The notes under the pieces were generated by a model. The model did not search any database, had not been told where the DNA came from, and saw only the letters and a list, made by a program, of their open reading frames with translations. Below, in pieces: positions 33,398 to 38,875 of a stretch of 41,516 nucleotides of DNA. Positions within the stretch are counted from its first letter, which is position 1, and the number at the start of each line of letters is the position of its first letter. Made by a program: the position numbers and the translations under genes. Origin of the DNA: a virus; the IMG/VR virus record IMGVR_UViG_3300020463_000042, positions 1 through 41,516 of that record; one strand, 5' to 3'.

Positions 33398-33425
33398 AGT
33401 ATAATGAAGGGCGACTCAAAGTCAA
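33398..33425 (-). promoter_or_regulatory. sigma70-like host promoter for early genes
   Basis: On the minus strand TTGACT (33420-33425), a 16-base spacer and TATACT (33398-33403), about 35 bases upstream of the 134-residue gene. The -35 lies inside an inverted repeat (GGGC...GCCC with inner GACT/AGTC, 33409-33432) that could also end transcription from upstream or bind a regulator. Best host-type promoter in the window. Confidence 0.7.
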
Positions 33426-33444
33426 GCCGCCCAGTCATGTCTAT

Positions 33445-33603
33445 TTAAGATTGGTATTTTAAACGCCATAAAATTAGTTTTGTTTCCTTCTCTAATTCTT
33501 TGGCTTGTTTGTTTTGGTCTGCTAGTGGTACAATTTCAAGCGGCGGCAAGTCATCAACTTTAATAAGTTTAATGCTGTCCCAATAACGCTTGGATTGATA
33601 CAC
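33445..33603 (-). CDS. small early protein, GTG start
   Basis: 52 residues beginning (GTG) MYQSKRYWDSIKLIKVDDLP and ending in a charged helix and LILWRLKYQS. The GTG overlaps the stop of the preceding gene (TAGTG), and AAGGAAGG lies 8-9 bases upstream, which decides the start. Function unknown. Confidence 0.6.
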   Translation of the reverse strand: MYQSKRYWDSIKLIKVDDLPPLEIVPLADQNKQAKELEKETKLILWRLKYQS

Positions 33604-33767
33604 TATATCCAACCTTCCTTAACTGCTTCAGCCAACATCTTAACTTTTTTGGCTTTGTCAGTCTCTTTATTGTAAGCCGCAAAATGCTCATTTTTTGCTT
33701 GAGTGTCTTGGAACTTAGCCAAGCTCTCAGCATTTTGCATTTTAGCGACTTTTTTTGGTATCTTCAT
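33603..33767 (-). CDS. small basic early protein
   Basis: 54 residues: MKIPKKVAKMQNAESLAKFQ, then an alanine/lysine-rich helix ending VKEGWI. ACGGAG ribosome site. Helical, basic, no family recognised. Coupled to the next gene by the TAGTG overlap. It lies directly downstream of the 18-base inverted repeat at 33817-33834. Confidence 0.65.
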   Translation of the reverse strand: MKIPKKVAKMQNAESLAKFQDTQAKNEHFAAYNKETDKAKKVKMLAEAVKEGWI

Positions 33768-33816
33768 ATTATAAAGACTCCGTTTGTTTGTTTCGCTGTT
33801 GCTGACAGCTCATCAG

Positions 33817-33834
33817 TCATAATAGATATTATGA
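33817..33834. promoter_or_regulatory. 18-base inverted repeat, operator-like
   Basis: TCATAATA-GA-TATTATGA: two 8-base arms around a 2-base centre, 50 bases upstream of the first early gene of its strand. Size and place suit a dimeric regulator. No cognate repressor gene was identified. Confidence 0.5.
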
Positions 33835-33846
33835 GACAAACATAAG

Positions 33847-33886
33847 AAGCCAACCTACTACTCCGCTAGGAGTCCGCCTTTGGCTT
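33847..33886. other. stem-loop with outer 7-bp and inner 5-bp helices
   Basis: AAGCCAA (33847-33853) pairs perfectly with TTGGCTT (33880-33886); inside, ACTCC and GGAGT pair around GCTA (TAGC on the minus strand). Structured-RNA or DNA-structure candidate next to the helix-closed region at 33898-34000. Confidence 0.6.
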
Positions 33887-33897
33887 GAGTGGGCTTT

Positions 33898-34000
33898 CCT
33901 GACAGCTTAGAGACAAACTCGCCCAGATAAAGCAGTTATTGAAAGTCCGTTCCCAGACTGCAAGTCTACCGAGAGCCCTGCACCGCCGCACCCTGTCAGG
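33898..34000 (-). ncRNA. candidate structured RNA closed by an 8-bp helix
   Basis: CCTGACAG (33898-33905) and CTGTCAGG (33993-34000) are perfectly complementary. Between them CTCG/CGAG and GCAGT/ACTGC can nest on the minus strand around an AGTC..GGACT hairpin. G+C is high against an AT-rich background. I could not match it to tRNA or a riboswitch I know; it could also act as DNA near the genome end. Confidence 0.35.
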
Positions 34001-34084
34001 CACTTAGTTTATTTTATGTAGAGTTAAAACTAGCAAATAATCAATATAAATAAGTTATACACTGAAACGGATTTATTGTCTTAT

Positions 34085-34122
34085 GCTATGTTTGCATAAC
34101 AGATATGCACGTATTGCATAGC
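34085..34122. repeat. TTGCATA repeats inside an inverted repeat
   Basis: GCTATG (34085-34090) and CATAGC (34117-34122) are inverted copies; TTGCATA occurs at 34092-34098 and 34114-34120. AT-rich context near the inferred genome end suggests an origin or regulator site; evidence is weak. Confidence 0.35.
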
Positions 34123-34216
34123 TTATAGCGTGTAAATTGTGGATTGTGAGTTATTGAGATTATGGCAGAATTGCCTTAATTAGAATTGTTATACTTACTT
34201 AATATTATAAATTAAA

Positions 34217-34303
34217 TCATAAATAATTAATTGATGTCATTGTAATTAGAGTGAACCAATAGCCAACCAATACAACTATTGTCCACAACTTAAACTTGTT
34301 CAT
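34217..34303 (-). CDS. tiny membrane protein at the head of the early region
   Basis: 28 residues (MNKFKLWTIVVLVGYWFTLI then TMTSINYL), one hydrophobic helix after a basic start. AGAGGA ribosome site just before ATG. First possible gene after the promoter-like element at 34378-34397. Too short to classify. Confidence 0.5.
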   Translation of the reverse strand: MNKFKLWTIVVLVGYWFTLITMTSINYL

Positions 34304-34377
34304 GTCCTCTTCTTATCTTGTTAGGTGTTAGTAGTGAGTAGGCTACCTGTACTATATACCTGTGAACCCTTGCTCTA

Positions 34378-34397
34378 TCTTATATGGGAACTTTACT
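34378..34397 (-). promoter_or_regulatory. putative phage promoter near the genome end (phi-OL-like)
   Basis: Minus-strand AGTAAAGTTCCCATATAAGA, one of six copies. It is the first element after the late-gene hairpin and points into the early region, the position of T7 phi-OL, which serves replication initiation as well as transcription. Confidence 0.65.
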
Positions 34398-34459
34398 ACC
34401 TGAACCACCAAACCAAAAAAACAGACAAGCACAAAGACAAGCGAAAATATAAAAAACCT

Positions 34460-34515
34460 ACAGCCGCCGCAATGTGCACTATATAACGGATATAATGTCC
34501 GTTTTTTGTGGCTGT
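34460..34515. terminator. composite hairpin, probable bidirectional terminator
   Basis: Inner stem AACGGA (34485-34490) with TCCGTT (34498-34503), followed on the plus strand by a T-run; outer stem ACAGCC (34460-34465) with GGCTGT (34510-34515), followed on the minus strand by AGGTTTTTT. It would end late transcription leaving the endolysin gene. Confidence 0.65.
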
Positions 34516-34610
34516 TTTACTGCTTTTTTTTGCCTGTGGCTGTGGCAAAATGCAACCCTATGGGGAAAATCTAGCCTCGCTACTACGATATACCCCTTCA
34601 AATTTTTTTA

Positions 34611-35147
34611 TTAATTATTTAGGTAATGCTCTTCAGTGTGTCTTCTTGTAGTAAAGTCATCTTTAAAATTTAATAACTCGTTAGTTACACCATTCCAATC
34701 ATTATTAGTAAGATGTTTTAAAAATGTAGGTGTTCTATCAAAATTACCATATTGATAACCTATAGAAGCTACAACTGTCTGTTGTTTACCACTTAATTCA
34801 GAAAATACTCTACCTGTTTTAGTCTCATACTGGTTTATAATGTCTGCTGTGTATTTAGCTTTACTTCTTTCATTTATTAACATTCTTTCTTGGTCTGTTA
34901 ATATTAAAGGATTATCTTCTAAAAACTTTTTTGCATTAGTACCTGACATGCCTATATATGGAGTTAATTTTTCTACTAAAGAATCAGACAAACCCATTTT
35001 AACACTAAGAAAATTTGTATCTTTTTCTTTTAAATCAAAACCCATACCTATAGTCACCCCAGAGTTTTCTGTAGGAACTGAACCATAAATGCTGTCTCCT
35101 TCTAATTCTCCTATAAATTTCCAATCAATCTTATTTTGTATATCCAT
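34611..35147 (-). CDS. endolysin, pesticin/T4-lysozyme-like
   Basis: 178 residues from the ATG two bases after the terL stop. FIGELEGDSIYGSVP with the likely catalytic Glu (E14 or E16) and SGVTIGMGFDLKEKD resemble the lysozyme-like domain of pesticin and related phage muramidases; TDQERMLINERSKAKY and QYGNFDRTPTF fit the helical lobe. It would cut the peptidoglycan glycan chain at lysis. A longer reading into terL exists but has no start signal. No signal peptide, so release depends on a holin. It is the last late gene before the genome junction. Confidence 0.8.
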   Translation of the reverse strand: MDIQNKIDWKFIGELEGDSIYGSVPTENSGVTIGMGFDLKEKDTNFLSVKMGLSDSLVEKLTPYIGMSGTNAKKFLEDNPLILTDQERMLINERSKAKYTADIINQYETKTGRVFSELSGKQQTVVASIGYQYGNFDRTPTFLKHLTNNDWNGVTNELLNFKDDFTTRRHTEEHYLNN

Positions 35148-35148
35148 A

Positions 35149-36789
35149 TTATATCCAACTGTCCTTATGTGTTGTTCTTCCAACGGTGCTTTCCATAAAC
35201 TTATCCAATTCTCTATCCAATAATTCTTCTTTATGTTCATTATATGATAGGATTTGGTCTCTGTCCATACGCTCAACCCAAGCATTAGCGGCAATAGCCA
35301 CTGCATCAATTTGGTCATCATGTCTTAAAGCACCTTTATCTCTAGTTATCCTAGTCATTTGTCTAAACAACTGATGATTAGGTTCTAGTTTGAAATCTTC
35401 TTTAATTAATAAATCATCTATTACAAGTCTGTGTCCATTCATAATAGGTTCTAAAGTATCTATGATACGTTTTTCTTTTTGTATATTATGTCTTACTTCT
35501 TCTACTTCACATGGGTGTATCTTAGCCATTATAGGTTTTAGTAAAGCTGTAGCCATACCATCACCAAAGTTAGACTCTATAACCACATAGTTTACATCAT
35601 TCTTCTTAGCTATATTAGATAATCTATACATAGTATCATCTGAGTAGCCACCTTCTAAAGAACCTACAGAGGTCAAATAAAGCACTCCATGAAGCATTTT
35701 AAGCACCGCATACGCTGTTTTGTCTTCTCCACGACCACTAGGGTCAATAGACATTATAGTGCCTTCAAACGGCGTGTATTCTTTAGACATAAACAATGGT
35801 GCTACATAATAGTCACCTTTGAGTCCCACATTGGGTAACTCAGGGTCTATAGCTTTCATTTGTTCAGGAGAACTAGCCCACTGTATTTTAGCAGGAGCTT
35901 CTTTCCATGTAGAACAACCTGAAGCTACAATTAAATCATTTAGTTTTAGAGGGTATCTATTAGCGTCAGACATAGTAGTATCTAACATAAACTGTAGGTT
36001 AAATCCACTACGTCCATAAGAACTAAGTCTTTCTAATAGGTCTACCTCATCAAATCTTTTAGAATCTGTAGGTTTACCTTCTTTGTCATTAATGTCAGCT
36101 ATAATAGGTGCTAGTTTGTGACCATAGCCTATTTTTTGTACTTTATTAGGGTACAATGCTGTCCATATCTTTGTTTTAAACCCACGTTCTTCTAAGCTAT
36201 TATACAAAGACATCTCTGTCTGTGGTGTGCCTAGAAATATAATACGTCCTACTTCTGGTTTTATAATAGCGTCAAACTCTTTTACTGTCTCACTAAGTCT
36301 ATCACGCATAAGTTGCGTTTGTGAGTTATTAGCTGACTCTACGTCATCTGCAATAATTAAGTCTGCACGTGAACCTGTAAGTTGACCTGTAATACCCATA
36401 GACTTTACACTAGGTGCATGTGATGCACGAGCAGGTGCTACGTCAAAACTAACCTTAGAATGTCTTTGGTTGTCTTTAGGTACTAGGTGTTTTAATATTG
36501 GCATCTCAGCGATTAAACGCTGTGTAAATGTACTGAAGTCATCAGCCCTACTTTTAGATGCAGATACAACTAATATGTTACGTTGAGGATTTAGAAGTAA
36601 TTGATGGCAGACAAACGCTGAAGTAATCCATGATTTACCTACTCCTCTAAATGCTTCTATAACTAATCTTTTGTCACTTGACTGTAGATAATCAGCTATA
36701 TCGTACTGTATTGGTGTTGGTTCTGGTAAATTTAAGTGTTTCCAACATAAATACAAAAAATTTTTAAAGTTTGTAATTCGTTTATCCAT
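35149..36789 (-). CDS. terL: terminase large subunit (T7 gp19-like)
   Basis: 546 residues from the ATG at 36789. Packaging ATPase: Walker A FRGVGKS (K52, S53), Walker B LIIADDVE. Nuclease: SIDPSGRGEDKTAY and a C-terminal DDQIDAVAIAANAW carry the acidic metal-binding residues. It pumps concatemeric DNA into proheads and cuts it. The ATG overlaps the terS stop as ATGGATAA; a TTG three codons upstream is less likely. Confidence 0.95.
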   Translation of the reverse strand: MDKRITNFKNFLYLCWKHLNLPEPTPIQYDIADYLQSSDKRLVIEAFRGVGKSWITSAFVCHQLLLNPQRNILVVSASKSRADDFSTFTQRLIAEMPILKHLVPKDNQRHSKVSFDVAPARASHAPSVKSMGITGQLTGSRADLIIADDVESANNSQTQLMRDRLSETVKEFDAIIKPEVGRIIFLGTPQTEMSLYNSLEERGFKTKIWTALYPNKVQKIGYGHKLAPIIADINDKEGKPTDSKRFDEVDLLERLSSYGRSGFNLQFMLDTTMSDANRYPLKLNDLIVASGCSTWKEAPAKIQWASSPEQMKAIDPELPNVGLKGDYYVAPLFMSKEYTPFEGTIMSIDPSGRGEDKTAYAVLKMLHGVLYLTSVGSLEGGYSDDTMYRLSNIAKKNDVNYVVIESNFGDGMATALLKPIMAKIHPCEVEEVRHNIQKEKRIIDTLEPIMNGHRLVIDDLLIKEDFKLEPNHQLFRQMTRITRDKGALRHDDQIDAVAIAANAWVERMDRDQILSYNEHKEELLDRELDKFMESTVGRTTHKDSWI

Positions 36790-37033
36790 CTGTATCAAAC
36801 GGTACGCTATCTAAAATGTTATCAGGTTTCTTATTAAGATTATCTGTACTATAAGTTTTACAGACCTCTAAACATACTTTCATTTCTGAAGCGGTTAGCT
36901 CTTCTCCTGATTTTAATTTTGAATATGCGTGTTTAACTAATAATTCTGGTAATTCCTTTACAATATCATCTATATTAACGACCTTGTCCTCTGTATTTTT
37001 TTCTACTGAATGATTTGTTTGGTCTTTTTGCAT
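36782..37033 (-). CDS. terS: terminase small subunit (T7 gp18-like)
   Basis: 83 residues (T7 gp18 is 89), acidic N-terminus, helical middle (VKELPELLVKHAYSKLKSGE) and ELTASEMKVCLEVC, typical of small terminase subunits. AAGGA ribosome site. It lies directly before terL. It recognises DNA and regulates TerL. Its first ~59 bases overlap the end of the small basic gene at 36975-37097 in another frame. Confidence 0.85.
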   Translation of the reverse strand: MQKDQTNHSVEKNTEDKVVNIDDIVKELPELLVKHAYSKLKSGEELTASEMKVCLEVCKTYSTDNLNKKPDNILDSVPFDTDG

Positions 37034-37097
37034 GTCTTCCTTTTCTCTTCTTAGGTTTCTCTCGTAATTCTACAAGATTAAAGTTTATTCTAGCCAT
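36975..37097 (-). CDS. small Arg/Lys-rich protein overlapping terS
   Basis: 40 residues: MARINFNLVELREKPKKRKG then RHAKRPNKSFSRKKYRGQGR. The C-terminal RKKYRGQGR block recurs in small marine-phage proteins, which argues for real coding although 59 bases overlap terS in a different frame. No strong ribosome site; coupled to the preceding gene (stop 2 bases before its start). Function unknown. Confidence 0.65.
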   Translation of the reverse strand: MARINFNLVELREKPKKRKGRHAKRPNKSFSRKKYRGQGR

Positions 37098-37099
37098 AA

Positions 37100-37258
37100 T
37101 TAAGGGGTGTGATATTCCATAAGCCTAGACTCTTGTTCGTTTTTAACTTCTCGTTCTAGCTTTTCTTTGTCTTTTTTTAATTCTTTATTTTCTTTTTTTA
37201 AGTTTTCTATAATGTCGTCTTTACTTGGTTGTACTAAGTCATTAAGACTATTATCCAT
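37100..37258 (-). CDS. small coiled-coil protein
   Basis: 52 residues starting MDNSLNDLVQPSKDDIIENL, followed by a heptad-like K/E-rich coil (KENKELKKDKEKLEREVKN). GGAG ribosome site. It lies between small lysis-region genes and terS. No family recognised. Confidence 0.65.
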   Translation of the reverse strand: MDNSLNDLVQPSKDDIIENLKKENKELKKDKEKLEREVKNEQESRLMEYHTP

Positions 37259-37259
37259 A

Positions 37260-37472
37260 TTACTCCAATATTAATTTTTTAATACTTTTTTGTCCCATAT
37301 AAATTTCTGTTTCTGCCATTGACTTTATGCACTGGTACTCAATATTTTTACTTGTATTAGTACGCATTGCAATTCTTTTACCTTTAAGACATTGAGACAT
37401 AGAATCTTGTATTCTGTGTTCTTTAATTTCACCATTAACTATCATTAATAATCCTACTACTAGCTCTATCAT
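37260..37472 (-). CDS. small secreted-type protein in the lysis/packaging cluster
   Basis: 70 residues with a hydrophobic start (MIELVVGLLMIVNGEI) like a signal peptide or anchor, then two Cys (C28, C48) that could pair in the periplasm. Its start overlaps the previous stop (TAATG). Similar in style to the protein at 38324-38533. A spanin or periplasmic lysis helper is possible but not shown. Confidence 0.6.
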   Translation of the reverse strand: MIELVVGLLMIVNGEIKEHRIQDSMSQCLKGKRIAMRTNTSKNIEYQCIKSMAETEIYMGQKSIKKLILE

Positions 37473-37837
37473 TAATGTGCTCCATTCCCATTTGCTCTTA
37501 CTTTATCTTTTAAATTTTCAATATCTTCTAATGCTTTTTCCATTTGCTTTGTTAAAAACTGTATATTAACTTTATTGTGCATCATGTCTTCTATTCTTTT
37601 TTCAATTTTTTCTACAGTTTTATATAAATCTTCAAGCAACATAAATTGTTCTTGGTCAGTAGGTAACTGTTCACTTTTTTTAAGTAAATCAGCTTGGAAC
37701 AATTCTCTTGATGTTTCTAATGATGTAAGTCTAGCAGTAACTTCTGTGTAACCAATTACGCCAGAAATTATTATTGCTACAATACCAATCATGTTTTTAA
37801 TTGGCATAGTTACATTTGTTTTTTCTGATACTTTCAT
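37472..37837 (-). CDS. membrane-anchored coiled-coil protein, possible spanin-type
   Basis: 121 residues: short cytoplasmic start, one membrane helix at ~16-30 (IGIVAIIISGVIGY), then a long coiled coil (~35-112). This is the layout of inner-membrane spanins and of some virion-associated proteins in marine podoviruses. Starts in a TAATG overlap with the holin-like gene. Function inferred from topology only. Confidence 0.6.
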   Translation of the reverse strand: MKVSEKTNVTMPIKNMIGIVAIIISGVIGYTEVTARLTSLETSRELFQADLLKKSEQLPTDQEQFMLLEDLYKTVEKIEKRIEDMMHNKVNIQFLTKQMEKALEDIENLKDKVRANGNGAH

Positions 37838-38205
37838 TACTTAAATTTTTTGTTAGTTAGTAAATTAGTTACAGATATACCATAATTTCCACCTACTACT
37901 ATAAATATTAAATATAAATATACTTCTGGTATTTCTTTTAATTTCTCAAAATAAAACTCTACTTTTTGTAACATTGCCATATCACCATAAAATGCGGCGT
38001 AGGCAAGTATACCTAAAGGTGCTAATATAAATGCACCTAATACTAAATCTAGTATTAATGAGCCATTTCTTTTAGCTCTTTCATTGCCTGTTGCCATTTC
38101 TCTAATAGCAATATCGTGTTTACGTTGGCTTTTTTCTTTTCTTCTTTGCACAAAAGTGCCAACAGCTTTAGAGCCTAAGTTAAATAATAATCTATAAGGT
38201 AACAT
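37837..38205 (-). CDS. holin-like protein with two or more membrane helices
   Basis: 122 residues from the ATG at 38205. A basic/charged N-terminal helix (residues ~20-50), a hydrophobic segment at ~53-69 (LILDLVLGAFILAPLGI) and another at ~96-113 (YLYLIFIVVGGNYG). The plan resembles the three-helix holin family of gene-transfer agents and marine phages, in which the C-terminal part reads G-x-x-G. It would time lysis by opening the inner membrane to the endolysin. The longer TTG-started reading is not favoured. Confidence 0.65.
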   Translation of the reverse strand: MLPYRLLFNLGSKAVGTFVQRRKEKSQRKHDIAIREMATGNERAKRNGSLILDLVLGAFILAPLGILAYAAFYGDMAMLQKVEFYFEKLKEIPEVYLYLIFIVVGGNYGISVTNLLTNKKFK

Positions 38206-38207
38206 TT

Positions 38208-38327
38208 TTATAACCAATATAGAAATATTGACCAAGCAACAAAAGCTATAACTACTTTTTTGTTGTCTTTAATCTTTGTTACAACATGGTTTTTCCATTG
38301 TGTAAGCGTTTCACCATATATCATCAT
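38208..38327 (-). CDS. tiny membrane protein
   Basis: 39 residues: MMIYGETLTQWKNHVVTKIK then a C-terminal hydrophobic helix (VVIAFVAWSIFLYWL). GGAG 7-8 bases before ATG; ATGA overlap with the preceding gene and stop 2 bases before the holin-like start. Possibly a holin partner. Tail-anchored topology; function unknown. Confidence 0.6.
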   Translation of the reverse strand: MMIYGETLTQWKNHVVTKIKDNKKVVIAFVAWSIFLYWL

Positions 38328-38533
38328 ACTGCTTCTCCTATTTTTTCACATTGCATTGATATTACTATTTGTCTTCTCATAAATTCTTCATGGACTGACA
38401 TACCAATAGAAGACACAGTATTTACACACTGTTCTTCACTTGTTAATTGTTTTGTTAAAGGTAAGTCACCTTCTAAACATAAGTTTTGTCCATTTACTGC
38501 TAATACGCAGAGTATTGCTGTTATTTTAAACAT
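38324..38533 (-). CDS. small secreted-type Cys protein
   Basis: 69 residues with a signal-peptide-like start (MFKITAILCVLAVNGQ) and Cys at about 9, 19, 36 and 62. Three would remain after cleavage. Related in style, not clearly in sequence, to 37260-37472. The TAATG start overlap and ATGA end overlap join it to a chain of lysis-region genes. Function unknown. Confidence 0.6.
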   Translation of the reverse strand: MFKITAILCVLAVNGQNLCLEGDLPLTKQLTSEEQCVNTVSSIGMSVHEEFMRRQIVISMQCEKIGEAV

Positions 38534-38634
38534 TACTTTTTCCTCTTTTTCTTTTTTGATATAACTAAGTTTTCTATATTTTCTATAATTTTATCAAAAA
38601 AACCAAAAAAACTATAAAGAAATTTATCAATCAT
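38533..38634 (-). CDS. tiny amphipathic/basic peptide
   Basis: 33 residues (MIDKFLYSFFGFFDKIIENI then ENLVISKKKKRKK): hydrophobic amphipathic first half, strongly basic tail. Stop overlaps the next start (TAATG). No clear ribosome site, coupling likely. A membrane-active peptide is possible; weak evidence. Confidence 0.5.
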   Translation of the reverse strand: MIDKFLYSFFGFFDKIIENIENLVISKKKKRKK

Positions 38635-38635
38635 T

Positions 38636-38875
38636 TTACTTAAATTGAAATATACCAATAATTGTTGCGATAATTGTACCTAAAAAGACTAATACTTTAA
38701 CCATACCCTTACCTGTTGATACATCATTTCTTAAACTCTTAACTTCTTTTCTTAATTCGTTTATATTTTCATTTAATACCTTCATTCGTTCAGCACAAAG
38801 TTTCTCATGTGATGAAAGTCTAACACCAGTAGCGACTTCGCTAAACTCTTTTGGTGTTATCTTTTTTCTAGCCAT
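38636..38875 (-). CDS. small coiled-coil protein with C-terminal membrane anchor
   Basis: 79 residues: a soluble start, a coiled coil at ~25-52 (MKVLNENINELRKEVKSLRN) and a C-terminal membrane helix (VKVLVFLGTIIATIIGIF). The ATG overlaps the fibre stop (TAATG). Tail-anchored coils of this size occur among haemolysin XhlA-type lysis accessory proteins; that relation is inferred. Confidence 0.65.
   Translation of the reverse strand: MARKKITPKEFSEVATGVRLSSHEKLCAERMKVLNENINELRKEVKSLRNDVSTGKGMVKVLVFLGTIIATIIGIFQFK

Larger units (their letters stand above)
33768..34216. other. long non-coding early region, partly GC-rich and structured
   Basis: About 450 bases without a credible gene. From 33817 to 34000 it carries an 18-base inverted repeat, a two-part hairpin and a region closed by an 8-bp inverted pair, all clearly richer in G+C than the AT-rich surroundings. 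The rest (34010-34216) is very AT-rich with TTGCATA repeats. In T7 the matching place near the left genome end holds early promoters and the primary origin. Confidence 0.6.
34304..34610. other. late-early junction: inferred region of the physical genome ends
   Basis: About 300 non-coding bases between the endolysin stop and the first early peptide. It holds one copy of the phage promoter element and a composite hairpin with T-runs on both strands. In T7-like genomes the last packaging/lysis genes and the early region lie at opposite ends of linear DNA with a direct terminal repeat, so the joined state here implies end-joined or concatemeric template. The repeat limits cannot be read from one strand of assembled sequence. 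Confidence 0.55.

Noticed and set aside
33898-34000. tRNA or tRNA-derived attP core
   Set aside because: No acceptor/T-arm pattern (GGTTC-R-A-x-x-CC and CCA-side pairing) could be placed on either strand here or in 32388-32744. No tRNA genes were found by eye in the window.
35148-35321. 58-codon N-terminal extension of the endolysin with a hydrophobic start
   Set aside because: It lies inside terL in another frame; the ATG just after the terL stop gives a complete lysozyme-like domain. I therefore do not claim a signal-arrest-release sequence.
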